Positions 31,901-43,722 of a DNA stretch of 64,000 nt are shown here, in pieces (within the stretch, counting starts at the first letter, position 1; each line of letters starts with the position of its first letter). The position numbers were made by a program, and so were the translations under genes. The notes beneath the pieces are model-generated. The model was given only the letters and a program-made list of their open reading frames with translations, was not told the origin of the DNA and searched no databases. Origin of the DNA: Lolium rigidum (Eukaryota; Streptophyta; Magnoliopsida; Poales; Poaceae). The stretch lies in the NCBI RefSeq assembly GCF_022539505.1, contig NC_061514.1:36175769-36239768 (forward strand), given 5' to 3'.

Positions 31901-33042
31901 CACTACAGGAATGGCGCAAGGCACCAACGGCCGGAAACCTCGGCGTAGCCGCATTGGGTCGTCATCGTAGGCTACGCTGAGGGCAGCCCTCGGGGTAGCC
32001 CCTCGGCGAAGGTCCTCTTCGTCAAGCCACGTGTGCCGTCGGGGTCTAGACCCTCGGCGTAGGTCACGCCGTTCGTTAACTTCAAATTTCTTTAAAAAAA
32101 ATTCTAAAAAAATCATTTTTTTCTAAAAAAATCATTTTTTAAAAATTTGTTTAATCTCTCACATGAATCATTTTAACTCTAAGTACATTTAATATTAGGT
32201 TAAATTACACTATGGTCAAACTTCCCAATTTGCTCACTCATCCTGACACTATTCTTACCCTAGCACGCTTAACATCTTTATTCCTTCCGGTTGAGATTCT
32301 ATAAAAGAACCAAACATTGCTAATAATACCTATTTACCCTTAGACCATTTATCACAACTCTTTATTATTTCGAATTTTAAGCAATTATTTAAATATGGTT
32401 AAGTAATAATAATCTCTATGCACGATGCAATTAGTAATTTAATTTAAAAAAATTCTAAATTTCTGGCAAAAACTAAAATCTTCCTACTTTCATATTTCTA
32501 TTTGGAATTTTGAGAATATAAGAAAATGCCAACTGGTTAAACCCTTCGTATTTTTGCGTGGAGTTTTAATGGATTTTGAGGGGGTGAGTGGAGTGTCCAC
32601 TCACATGAATTCAGATGTAACTTTTTCCCACGATCATTTTGATATATTATATATTTTTCTAGACGTCTTATGCAACCAGAAAAACCGTTTTACCGATACA
32701 TGAGGCAATTTTGCAAAAAAAAAGAGTCAAAATTCAGTTTTGTTAAATTCTCTTGCAACTAGATGATATAACGCGTGTATATCTCGAAGGGTTTTATTTT
32801 TTTAACTTTTTTTTAATCATTTTCTATCATTCAGTTGAAACTTAAGAAGACGATCCAAGGGGGGTGTGCAGGGAAAAAAGTTCAAGGCTACGCTGAGGGT
32901 GGGCGTAGCACTGACGCCGTGACAACTCCGTCACGGCCTGGCCATGGAGGGGAGTGTGCCCAGGCCTAGGGTAGCCGTCAGCATAGCGTTGCCTACGCCG
33001 AGGGCTCCCTCGGCGGGCTGGCCTTCCGCCATTCCTGTAGTG
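31901..33042. mobile_element. Non-autonomous mini-CACTA transposon
   Basis: The ends CACTACAGGAATGGC and GCCATTCCTGTAGTG are perfect inverted repeats. Subterminal motifs of the TACGC(T/C)GAGGG / CCTCGGCGTAG type occur at both ends (for example 31973, 32051, 32889, 32996), as in grass CACTA elements. The flanking trinucleotides are CCG and CCA, so the 3-bp duplication is imperfect. The AT-rich interior has no coding sequence. Confidence 0.85.
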
Positions 33043-33190
33043 CCACATGATGGATTTGATGAACGGTCCAACCCGCTTCCCAACAACCCCCTAAAAAGAT
33101 AAAAGCATCCCATGAAAAGAAAACGTGGCATCGGTGTTCTCCCTGTACTCCCACCGCTCGCACTTGCATCACCATCTTGTAGTGGCTTCG
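33043..33190. other. Short spacer, no feature
   Basis: Sequence between the mini-CACTA and the LTR; nothing recognisable. Confidence 0.4.
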
Positions 33191-35170
33191 TGAAAGATCG
33201 AGATGTCGCCTAGAGGGGGGGGTGAATAGGCAATTAAAAACTCTTACGGATTTGTCTTGTAATAATGCGGAATTAAACTATCGTTTAGTTTACAAGCACA
33301 AACCCTAAATATGCTAAGCTCAACTAAGTGTAACAATAGCGACTAGAGCTAAGCAAGATAGGCACAAGATATATGTAGCACAAGTGATAGCAAGATATAT
33401 GTACTTCAAGCACGATGGCTATCATAAGGAAAGAGAGCTCGGGTATAGAAATAACCGAGGCACGCGGAGACGAGGATGTATTCCCGTGTTCTCTTGCTTT
33501 GCAACAAGGTACGTAACGTTTGGAGGAGTGGAGGTCCCACGAAGGATTCCCCGCGCCACGAAGGCTCACCCTATTCTCCGAACCACACCCACGAAGGATA
33601 ATGGCCCTTTCCTTATGGTTAGCTTTTCCTCCGCTCCGGAGATGGCAAGCTCCACAACCACTTCACAAGCTCCACGAAGGAGAAGCCCGGGCCTCTTCAC
33701 AATCTTCTTGAAGAGATCACCGGAGCACCAATCACCAAGCCAACTAGGAGGTCACCCTCCAAGAGTAACAAGCTCACGGTCTCTCACTCGAACAAATCGT
33801 GGTGGAGAGCTCAACACTATGCAATGATGCAAAGCAAGAACACCGGAGGTGTTCAAGTCCTTCACACTCAAATCCCACCAAAGCAACGAATGCTAGGATG
33901 AGATTGGAGAGGAAGAACAAGGGGAAGGTCAACCAAAGACTCCAAGATCTAGATCCCAAGAGATTCCCTCACTTAGAGAAGAAATGGTTTGGTGGAAGTG
34001 TAGATCTAGATCTCCTCTCTCAAATCCTCAAATATGAGCAAGAATGGTTGGAGGAATCAAGGGGAGAGCAAGTTCTTCAAATAGCAACAATGGAGGTGAG
34101 AGAATAGGAAGAACTAGTTGCTCAAGGTGGAAGAAGGGCTATTTATAGCATGGGAGAAAATATAACCGTTGGGGAAAAAGAACCATTAAAAACGCAGGAA
34201 AAACGGCCCAAAAAGGTGCCCAGCCGGTTGACCGGAGCTGTGGCCGGCCAGGCCGGTCTGGGGTCCGGCCCAGCCGGACCAGCAGCTGGGCGAGGCGGGC
34301 GCCGCGCTGGGCGGCGGATAGGCAAGGGGCGCACGGCGGTGGGCGGCCCAGCTGGGCGAGGCAGGCAGCGGGCGAGCGGGCCGACGGGGCGGTGAGGCCC
34401 AGCCCCGGCCAGGGCGCGCGGGGGCGGCGCGTGGGCGGCGCGGAGTGGAGCGGGCCGCGCGGGGAGGCGGCCCGGTCCCGGCGGGGAGGCTGGTTCGGCC
34501 GAGGGCAGGCCGCGGCGGGCTGGTCGGTGACCGGACTGCGGACCGGACGGGGCTGCCGGGCCCACGGGAATCCGCCCGGATGGCACCGGTTCCCGGGCCG
34601 GTTTTCGACCGGGTGGGCCGGCGCCTGGCCCGGTCCGGCCGGCTGGCTCCTTCCCCTTTTTTCGTTTCTTTTTCTTCTTTTCTCTTTTTCTTTAATAACA
34701 ATTGCTCCCGAACTCCGAATCGCATGAAACCAATTTTGCTTGGAAGATAACAACAAATGCTATCTAATAGAAAGTGAAAAACCAAGAATCTGTAGGAGGG
34801 GATTTTATCATGAATATAAAAGGTAGAACCTTATATCATGAATAACCGGTAAAATCACCCAACCTCGAAAACGCAATAGAAGATGCATGTGAACTCCGTT
34901 TTCGATGAACTTGGGCTTGTTGTAAAGCTAGCAACAAGCTCAAGAACCTCACACCGAGAAATACCAAGAAGCAATAAGAATATGCAAAGTATGCAAAGGA
35001 TTGAGCTCCCTAAGACGATGTGATCAAGTTACCCAACCGAATGCCCCTCTTAATAGTGCGGCTATGTATCCTATAATCCGGTCTCCCATCAACCACCTTG
35101 AGACCGGTAAAAGGAAAACCTATAAAGGTCATACCTTTGTCTTGCGCATCCCGCTTGATCTTGATGATAA
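33191..35170 (-). mobile_element. Gypsy-type LTR (probable solo or remnant), cut by a CACTA element
   Basis: On the minus strand the LTR starts TGTTATCATCAAGATCAAGC at the CACTA junction and ends ATCTCGATCTTTCA at 33191. It contains the motif GATGTCGCCTAGAGG (plus strand 33202), which I associate with a widespread grass LTR, and a very GC-rich stretch at 34210-34660. The large overlapping frames on both strands of that stretch (for example 34139-34785) are composition artefacts. No matching target duplication or internal retroelement sequence was found. Confidence 0.55.
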
Positions 35171-35204
35171 CACTACTAGGAAAAAGGCTATAGTTGGAGG
35201 CAGA

Positions 35205-35540
35205 GGGTACCGGCGCACCACCATGGACACGCGCCGGTGACATGTGTTGCCGGCGCACCTATTTTCGAACGCGCTCGGGATGGGGGCCTTCTGCCGGCGC
35301 ACCGGGGGAGCAGGCTCGCCGGCGCTATTTCCTCGGCATGGCCCCGGCCGATTCGGGCCAGGCCCAAGAATCATTGCCGGCGCACCGGCCCGGGGGTGCG
35401 CCGGTGGCAGATTCTCTATTGCCGGCGCACCCCAGGTCGGTGCACCGGCAATGATTCTTGGGCCTGGCCCGGGGGTGATATAGCCGAAAGGGCTATGTCT
35501 TTGCCGGCGCACCCATGCCCTGGTGCGCCGGCGGTAACAC
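35205..35540. repeat. CACTA subterminal repeats (TTGCCGGCGCACC, both orientations)
   Basis: TGCCGGCGCACC or its complement GGTGCGCCGGC recurs about ten times, including 35249, 35291, 35375, 35395, 35420, 35501 and 35522. In CACTA elements such repeats bind the element's TnpA protein; their palindromic pairing is typical. Confidence 0.85.
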
Positions 35541-35928
35541 TGGGCGATTATTTCTGCTCAACAACCACTCCCCCACTACTACCACTCCACTCCTCCACAC
35601 AAACCCGAGCCTTCTCCCAACCCAGCTCATTTTTGCCCATTTCTATCCCCAATTTCACCAATTTCACCAAACAAAATCATATTTTTTGAGCAAATCTTCC
35701 CTTCCTACATGCATCTCCCACATCCCCCTATGTAGATCTAGATCTACTATCCCGCATTGACCGCTCAATCTAGATCTAGATCTATAAAGTCGGCTTTCAT
35801 ACGCCGTGGTAGCGGCGCGACGTCTCCATCTTGTTGACGAGTATATCAAACCAATAGGTGATTAATGAACAAATTGAGGAATGAAATCAACGTATATTGG
35901 ACATTAATTTGAAGCAAAGCTCGTGTGT

Positions 35929-35931
<3 letters not shown>

Positions 35932-35987
<56 letters not shown>
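35932..35987. repeat. (AT)n microsatellite
   Basis: About 28 uninterrupted AT dinucleotides between the CACTA subterminal region and its transposase gene. Confidence 0.98.
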
Positions 35988-35992
<5 letters not shown>

Positions 35993-36096
35993 GTTTGTGC
36001 TTGTGCTTGTGTGTGTTGGCGTTGAAAATGAGTTGCCAACGTTGCGCCGAAATGTTGATTCTTTAAGTTTCCGTTTCGGCACATTTCAGCGCTCCT

Positions 36097-38690
36097 ATGT
36101 CCTACGCGTGTAGGAAGGTCATGCCGAAATTTTCCAGTGAAAACTACCGACGGATGCATGGTTCTAATGAATTATGTAATCTTACCATGCAGGCGATAAT
36201 GGTTATCGAGATGAGTGAAAGCATCGTGATGAGATATCCGAAACACGCGATCATCGACATGTATGAAAATAACCGCACGGAGGTATTGTGTCCGTGCCGG
36301 AGATGCAAACGAGGGAAATGGTTTGACCCGTATTCAGGGCAAATTGCAGGGGCACCTGCTCACTAATGGTTTCATGCATGGACACACTCAATGGATGAGT
36401 GATGATGGCGCGGAGGTCAATGGGGCGACGGCGGCGAGGTGGTAAAAATGGCCGGCAAGAAGGAGGGCATCATGATATTGATGACGATGAAGAGTTTGTC
36501 GCACAGGACGATAACCTTGACGACGACAATAACCTTGACGACGACAATAACCTTGACGACGACGAAGAGGTGCCGCTAGCTTCGGTCGTGCGGGACCCTC
36601 ATCTTCAAGATTTGCTTCTAGAAAGACGAAAGGCGCCAAGCGGAAATCAAAGCTTGAGCAACTCGAGATAGACTCGAATACTCCGTTGTACGACTCAGGT
36701 CGCGGGTTGGGGGAGTCTCGCTTGAGAGTAGCTCTCGATGTGCTTGCGGATGAAGGCGAAACACGGATGGACGGACACAAGCGTCGACGACATCCTGGAA
36801 TACGTGAAAGATCTCCTTCCTGCCGGGAACACGTGTCCTGGTAGTCTAGCCGAGGCCAAGAGAATCACGTGCCCTCTCGACTTACCCCACGAAAAGTATC
36901 ACGCCTGCATCAACGACCGTATCATGTATCGCAAGGAGCACATGGACAAGACCAAATGTCCTGTGTGTGAAGCTGAACGGTACAAGAAAGGGAAGAAGAA
37001 AGCTCCTCGGAAAGTTGTGTGGTACTTCCCGCTCGCCCCCCGGCTTCAACGGTTCTACGCGGACCGCAAGGAAGCAAAGCTCATGCGCTGGCACGCAGAA
37101 AGAAAGGAGCGGTGTTGAATGATAAAGAGCGGATTGAGCACCCAGTCTTCGACGCACCCTTCGGATGCAAGCCGGTGGAAAGCATTAGACAATGAATTCG
37201 GAAGTTTTGGGGCAGATCCCGAAACATCGAGGTTGAGTGCGAGCACGGACGGATTCAATCCGTTCGGAAACCGGAGCAGCACACATAGCACATGGCCCGT
37301 GTTTGTATGGATCTACAACCTCCCGCCACTGGCTGTGCATGAAGAGGAAGTACCTACGAGATGAGTATGCTAATTCAAGGGCCGACACAGCCAGGAAACG
37401 ATATCAACATGTATCTCGAACAATTAAAGGAGGAGCTTGAAACGTTGTGGGCGGAGGAAGGGGTAGATACATGGGACGCCGTCGCGGAAGAATATTTCCC
37501 TTTGAGAGCCGCGTTGATCACGACGGTGCAGGACTACCTCGGATACGGTTACATTTCGTGCCGGTGTGCCATGGACACAAGGCATGTGTCGGTGCATGGA
37601 AGAGACGATGTTTTTGCAGCTTGGTAAGGATCCCGGCTCTTCGAAAACAGTTTACATGGGGCATCGAAGGTGGCTACAGAAGACCGACCCGTGGAGAAAG
37701 CGTGGAGATCCGTTCGATGGTACAAATGAACCCCGAGGACCTCCACGTAAGAAGAGCGGCGAAGAGATCGATACATTGCCGAAAGGTTGGAAGGAGTGCC
37801 TCGCGCCGGGAAAGATTCGTCAAAAGCCCGGAGAGAAGAAGAAGAAAAAGGAAACGACGCCGCTCATTGGTGTATGGAAAAGGAGGTCCGTGTTTTGGGA
37901 CTTGCCGTACTCGGAAAATTCTCGATACACCTCAATCGCCTTGATGTCATGCATATTACAAAGAACGTGTGCGAGAGCTTGCTTGGCACTCTTCTCAACA
38001 TGCCGGACCGGACCAAAGATGGGCCGAAAGCAAGACACGACCTGAAAGTTTTGGGCATCAGGGAAGAGCTTCAGATCCCGCCGGCCCAAGAGGGACAGTC
38101 GGAGGAGGAGGCGAACGGCGGTCAGAAGCGCAAAAGGATTAAGCAGCCAGACTATTACTGCCCCCCCTCCTGCTTCACTTTTAGTCCGGCCGAGGTCGAT
38201 CAATTTTGCAATTGCCTTCTAGGAGTCAGAGTGCCCTTCGGTTACTCCGGGCTAATAGCGGATACATGGACCCCAAGAAACGAAACTTCAGCGGCATGAA
38301 GTCTCATGACTCGTCATGTGATGATGACGCAGATTCTTCCGGTTGCAATCCGAGGTATAATGGATGACCATGTCCGTGCAACGCTGATCGGGCTCGTAAC
38401 TTCTTCGACGTCATAACTCGGAAGTCGATAAGCGTGAAGAAACTCGCAAGGCTCCGAGGAAGAGATCGTGGTGATCCTATGTGAGATGGAGATGTACTTC
38501 CCGCCTTGCATTCTTTGACGTGATGGTCCATCTCGTTGGTCCATATCATGGATGATATCGTCAGTCTAGGGCCGGCATTCTTACACAACATGATGCCGTT
38601 TGAAAGAATGAATGGGGTCATTAAAGGATACGTTCGTAACAGGTCACATCCGGATGGAAGCATCGTACAGGGCTACAAGCATGGTCACTA
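36097..38690 (+). pseudogene. CACTA TnpD-type transposase (Transposase_21), decayed
   Basis: In order and in shifting frames: a Transpos_assoc-like zinc region (EVLCPCRRCKRGKWFDP, ~36280-36333), an acidic repeat (DDDNNLDDDNNLDDDEE), LLPAGNTCPGSLAEAKRI and HACINDRIMYRKEH with a CPVCEAERYK zinc motif (~36955), then the core block LDVMHITKNVCESLLGTLLN (~37938), CPPSCFTFSPAEVDQF, ITRKSISVKKLARL, and FLHNMMPFERMNGVIKGYVRNR (~38578-38640). These match the standard order of plant CACTA transposases. Several frameshifts, stops and an internal deletion after the YVRNR block make it non-functional. The full protein normally cuts the CACTA termini. Confidence 0.8.
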
Positions 38691-38699
38691 CGGCTTGTC

Positions 38700-39513
38700 G
38701 TCTGTGGCCGATAAAAATGCGCGCAGTGAGAGGAAGCAGCGGGAGGCGGAGGAAATGAGGGACTCAATCCTAGCCCAAGTCCAAGCTGGTTTGGTACCGC
38801 AACCGGTACCGCAACTCAAAGCTACGCTCGTACCCGAAGTCAAAGCTGAAGTCGCCGCTTCAGTCCAAGCAGATTTCGATGCTCTACACGCGTGGTATGA
38901 GGGTGGCAAACAAGGCCCCCCCCCCCCAAAAAAATGCAAGTGGTTAGCTTCGACGGCAGCAACTCGATGGTGCCGCCGTCCGCCGGCAATGACAATGTTA
39001 TAATGGAGACTCCTCCGGCCGGCGGCAATGTCGCTGGTGCTAGGGATTCACCGTCGATGCCGGGTAGCAGCCCCTCCGTCACTTGCACGCCCGCCGCCGC
39101 ATGTGCTGGCTCGTCGACATTAGCCGAGCTCAACGCCCTCACGGTAATTAACTAATGTGTACATCAAGTTAATATATTAGTTTCGTCATCCTTGCCCTCT
39201 CTCTAACGCCATACACATGTTCTCGCAGGCGCTCTCGACGCCATGCACCTTCTTGATGAGAGTAAACGACGAACTCAAAGACGTCGCGAGGGGTCCATCA
39301 TTCGGCCCCCGGATAAGAAGTGGCACACACGAGATATGGCGGATGACGTTTACCGGATTGAAGTGGATCGGGCGTTACCGGGCTATGAGGATTTGTTTCC
39401 TCCTAATCAACCGCATGGTGCCGATGACGATAGCCCGTTGAATCTGGCCTCACTGAAGGGTTGGTTACTGCTATGGCCGAAGACCCTAATTCGGATCAAC
39501 ACCTACTCGGGGT
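38700..39513 (+). pseudogene. CACTA second-gene fragment (coiled coil plus DUF8039-like end)
   Basis: The 5' portion encodes RSERKQREAEEMRDSILAQV and proline/lysine linkers. A putative intron lies around 39150-39228 (GTAATTAAC ... CTCGCAG). The next exon reads STPCTFLMRVNDELKDVARG and, in another frame, RIEVDRALPGYEDLFPP and LKGWLLLWPKTLIRI. The last two blocks resemble the C-terminal DUF8039 region of CACTA-borne proteins. It is cut at 39513 by element D. A poly-C/poly-A run near 38917-38936 may cause frame loss. Confidence 0.55.
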
Positions 39514-41118
39514 TGATGGCGTGTATTTCACACGTTCGTTGGGCAACCCCAAGAGGAAGGTATGATGCGCACAGCAGCAAGTTTTCCCTCAGAAAGAAAC
39601 CAAGGTTTATCGAACCAGGAGGAGCCAAGAAGCACGTTGAAGGTTGATGGCGGCGGGATGTAGTGCGGCGCAACACCAGAGAGTCCGGCGCCAACGTGGA
39701 ACCTGCACAACACAACCAAGCTACTTTGCCCCAACGAAACAGTGAGGTTGTCAATCTCACCGGCTTGCTGTAACAAAGGATTAACCGTATTGGGTGGAAT
39801 ATGATTGTTTGCAGAGAAAACAGTAGAACAAGTATTGCAGTAGATTGTATTTCAGTAAAGAGAATTGGACCGGGGTCCACAGTTCACTAGAGGTGTCTCT
39901 CCCATAAGACGAACAGCATGTTGGGTGAACAAATTACGGTTGGGCAATTGACAAATAAAGAGAGCATGACAATGCACATACATATCATGATGAGTATAGT
40001 GAGATTTAATTGGGCATTACGACAAAGTACATAGACCGCCATCCAACCGCATCTATGCCTAAAAAGTCCACCTTCGGAGTTATCATCCGAACCCCCTCCG
40101 GTATTAAGTTGCAAGCAACGAGACAATTGCATTAAGTATGGTGCGTAATGTAATCAACAACTACATCCTTAGACATAGCATCAATGTTTTATCCCTAGTG
40201 GCAACGAGCACAACACAACCTTAGAACTTTCTCGTCACTCGTCCCGAGTGTCAATGCGGGCATGAACCCACTATCGAGCATAAGTACTCCCTCTTGGAGT
40301 TAAAAGCATCTACTTGGCCAGAGCATCTACTAATAACGGAGAGCATGCAAGATCATAAACAACACATAAGCATAACTTTGATAATCAACATAACAAGTAT
40401 TCTCTATTCATCGGATCCCAACAAACGCAACATATAGAATTACATATAGATGATCTTGATCATGATAGGCAGCTCACAAGATCCGACAATGATAGCACAA
40501 TGGGGAGAAGACAACCATCTAGCTACTGCTATGGACCCATAGTCCAGGGGTAGACTACTCACTCATCACTCCGGGAGGCGACCATGGCGGTGTAGAGTCC
40601 TCCGGGAGATGATTCCCCTCTCCGGCGAGGGTGCCGGAGAGCGATCTCCGGGATCCCCCGAGATGGGATCGGCGGCGACGGCGTCTCAGCAATGTTTTCC
40701 GTATCGTGGCTCTCGGTACCGGGGGTTTCGTCACGGAGGCTATTTGTAGGCGGAAGGGCGAGTCAAGAGGCGGCACGTGGGGCCCAAACCACGGGCCGGC
40801 GCGGCCAAGGGGGGGCCGCGCCGCCCTAGGGTTTGGCGCCCATGTGGCCCCTCTTCGTCTCTCCTTAGGACTTCTGGAAGCTTCGTGAGAAAATAGGCCT
40901 CTGGGCTTTTATTTCGTCCAATTACGAGAATATTTCTTTACTAGGATTTCTGAAACCAAAAACAGCAGTAAAACAAGCAATCGGCACTTCGGCATCTTGT
41001 TAATAGGTTAGTTCCGGAAAATGCACGAATATGATATAAAGTGTGCATAAAACATGTAGATAACATCAATAATGTGGCATGGAACACAAGAAATTATCGA
41101 TACGTTGGAGACGTATCA
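39514..41118 (-). repeat. 3' LTR of element D
   Basis: 1605 bp, from TGATACGTCTCCAACG at 41118 (minus) to the complement of TGATGGCGTGTATTTC at 39514. It is collinear with the LTRs of element C over its full length, including the R-U5 half. Confidence 0.88.
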
Positions 41119-41132
41119 GCATCCCCAAGCTT

Positions 41133-43722
41133 AGTTCTGCTCGTCCCGAGCGAGGTAAAACGATAACAAAGATAATTTCCGGAGTGACATGCCATCATAA
41201 ACTTGATCATACTATTTGTAAGGCATATGTAGAGAATGCAGCGATCAAAACAATGTGTATGACATGAGTAAACAAGTGAATCATAAAGCAAAGACTTTTC
41301 ATGAATAGCACTTCAAGACAAGCATCAATAAGTCTTGCATAAGAGTTAACTCATAAAGCAATAATTCGAAGTAAAGGTGTTGAAGCAACACAAAAGAAGA
41401 TTAAGTTTCAGCAGTTGCTTTCAACTTGTAACATGTATATCTCATGGATATTGTCAACATAGAGTAATATAATAAGTGCAATAAGCAAGTATGTAAGAAT
41501 CAATGCACAGTTTCACACAAGTGTTTGCTTCTTGAGGTGGAGAGAAATAGGTGAACCGACTCAACATAAAAGTAAAGAGAATGGTCCTCATAGAGGAAAA
41601 GCATTGATTGCTATATTTGTGCTAGAGCTTTGATTTTGAAAACATGAAACAATTTTGTCAACGGTAGTAATAAAGCATATGCATCATGTAAATTATATCT
41701 TATAAGTTGCAAGCCTCATGCATAGTGTACTAATAGTGCTCGCACCTTGTCCTAATTAGCTTGGACTACTCGGATTATCACCGCAATACATATGCTTTAA
41801 CCAAGTATCACAAAGGGGTACCTCTATGCCGCCTGTACAAAGGTCTAAGGAGAAAGCTCGCATTTGGATTTCTCGCTTTTGATTATTCTCAACTTAGACA
41901 TCCATACCGGGACAACATAGACAACAGGTAATGGACTCCTCTTTTAATGCTTTAAGCATTCAACAACAATTAATTCTTTTCTCATTAGAGATTTGAGGAT
42001 GTTTGTCCAAAACCGAAACTTCCACCATGGAACATGGCTTTAGTTAGCGGCCCAATGTTCTTCTCTCACAATATGCATGCTCAAACCATTCAACTCGGTG
42101 TAGATCGCCCTTACTTCGATACAAGACGAACATGCATAGCAACTCACATGAAATTCAACAATGAGTTGATGGCGTTCCCAGTAAACATGGTTATCGCACA
42201 ACAAGCAACTTAATAAGAGATAAAGTGCATAATTACATATTCAATACCACAATAGTTTTTAAGCTATTTGTCCCATGAGCTATATATTGCAAAGGTGAAT
42301 GATGGAATTTTAAAGGTAGCACTCAAGCAATTTACTTTGGAATGGCTGGAAAATACCATGTAGTAGGTAGGTATGGTGGACACAAATGGCATAGTGGTTG
42401 GCTCAAGTATTTTGGATGCATGAGAAGTATTCCCTCTCGATACAAGGTTTAGGCTAGCAAGGTTATTTGAGGCAAACACAAGGATGAACTAGTACAGCAA
42501 AACTCACATAAAAGACATATTGAAAGCATTATAATACTCTATACCGTCTTCCTTGTTGTTCAAACTCAAAACTAGAAATTATCTAGACCTTAGAGAAACC
42601 AAATATGCAAACCAAATTTTAGCATGCTCTATGTATTTCTTCATTAATGGGTGCAAAGCATATGATGCAAGAGCTTAAACATGAACACAACAATTGCCAA
42701 GTATCACATTACCCAAAACATTATAGCAATTACTACATGTATCATTTTCCAATTCCAACCATATAACAATTTAACGAAGGAGAAACTTCGCCTTGAATAC
42801 TATGAGTAGAAACCAAGGACATATTTGTCCATATGCTACAGCGGAGTGTGTATCTCTCCCATAAGGTGAATGCTAGGATCCATTTTATTCAAACAAAACA
42901 AAAACAAAAACAAACCGACGCTCCAAGAAAAAGCACATAAGATGTGGCCGAATAAAAATGTAGTTTCGGGGGAGGAACCCGATAATTTGTTGATGAAGAA
43001 GGGGATGCCTTGGGCATCCCCAAGCTTAGACGCTTGAGTCTTCTTGATATATGCAGGGGTGAACCACCGGGTGCATCCCCAAGCTTAGAGCTTTCACTCT
43101 CCTTGATCATGTTGCATCATACTCCTCTCTTGATCCTTGAAAACTTCCTCCACACCAAACTCGAAACAACTCATTAGAGGGTTAGTGCACAATATAAATT
43201 GACATATTCAGAGGTGACACACTCATTCTTAACACTTCTGGACATTGCATAATGCTACTGGACATTAGTGGATCAAAGAAATTCATCCAACATAGCGAAA
43301 GAGGCAATGCGAAATAAAAGGCAGAATCTGTCAAAACAGAACAGTTCGTATTGACGAATTTTAAAATGGCACCAGACTTGCTCAAATGAAAATGCTCAAA
43401 TTTAATGAAAGTTGCGTACATATCTGAGGATCATGCACGTAAATTGGCATAATTTTCTGAGCTTCCTGCAGGGCAGTGGGCTCAGATTCGTGACAACAAA
43501 GAAATCTGGAACTGCGCAGTAATCCAAATCTAGTACTTACTTTTCTATCAACGGCTTAACTTGGCACAACAAAACTCAAAACTAAGATAAGGAGAGGTTG
43601 CTACAGTAGTAAACAACTTCCAAGACACAAAATAAAAACAAAGTACTGTAGGTAAAAACATGGGTTGTCTCCCATAAGCGCTTTTCTTTAACGCCTTTCA
43701 GCTAGGCGCGAGAAAGTGTGTA
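41133..43722 (-). other. Conserved noncoding 3' region of element D
   Basis: Collinear with 21415-23989 of element C in reverse orientation, with more small indels. Carries complements of CTAAGCTTGGGGATGC near 43020 and 43080 as well as at the LTR border. Confidence 0.85.

Larger units (their letters stand above)
35171..39513 (+). mobile_element. CACTA (En/Spm) transposon, left end and genes; right end lost
   Basis: It begins CACTACTAGGAAAAAGGC, the classic CACTA terminus, preceded by TAA. Subterminal inverted GCCGGCGCACC motifs follow, then a TnpD-type transposase and a second gene with a C-terminal DUF8039-like region. At 39513 it is interrupted by gypsy element D, whose target duplication half is GGGGT, and the rest of the CACTA element does not reappear in the window. 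Confidence 0.85.

Noticed and set aside
34139..34785. Four overlapping 100-205-codon frames on both strands
   Set aside because: They sit in the GC-rich part of an LTR. Low-complexity Gly/Pro/Arg/Ala products on both strands indicate composition, not coding.
33191..35172. Complete solo LTR with target duplication
   Set aside because: The flanks CTTCG and CTACT do not match and the right edge is a CACTA insertion, so completeness cannot be claimed.
35846..36159. Minus-strand frames with long Tyr-Ile repeats
   Set aside because: They are translations of the (AT)n microsatellite.
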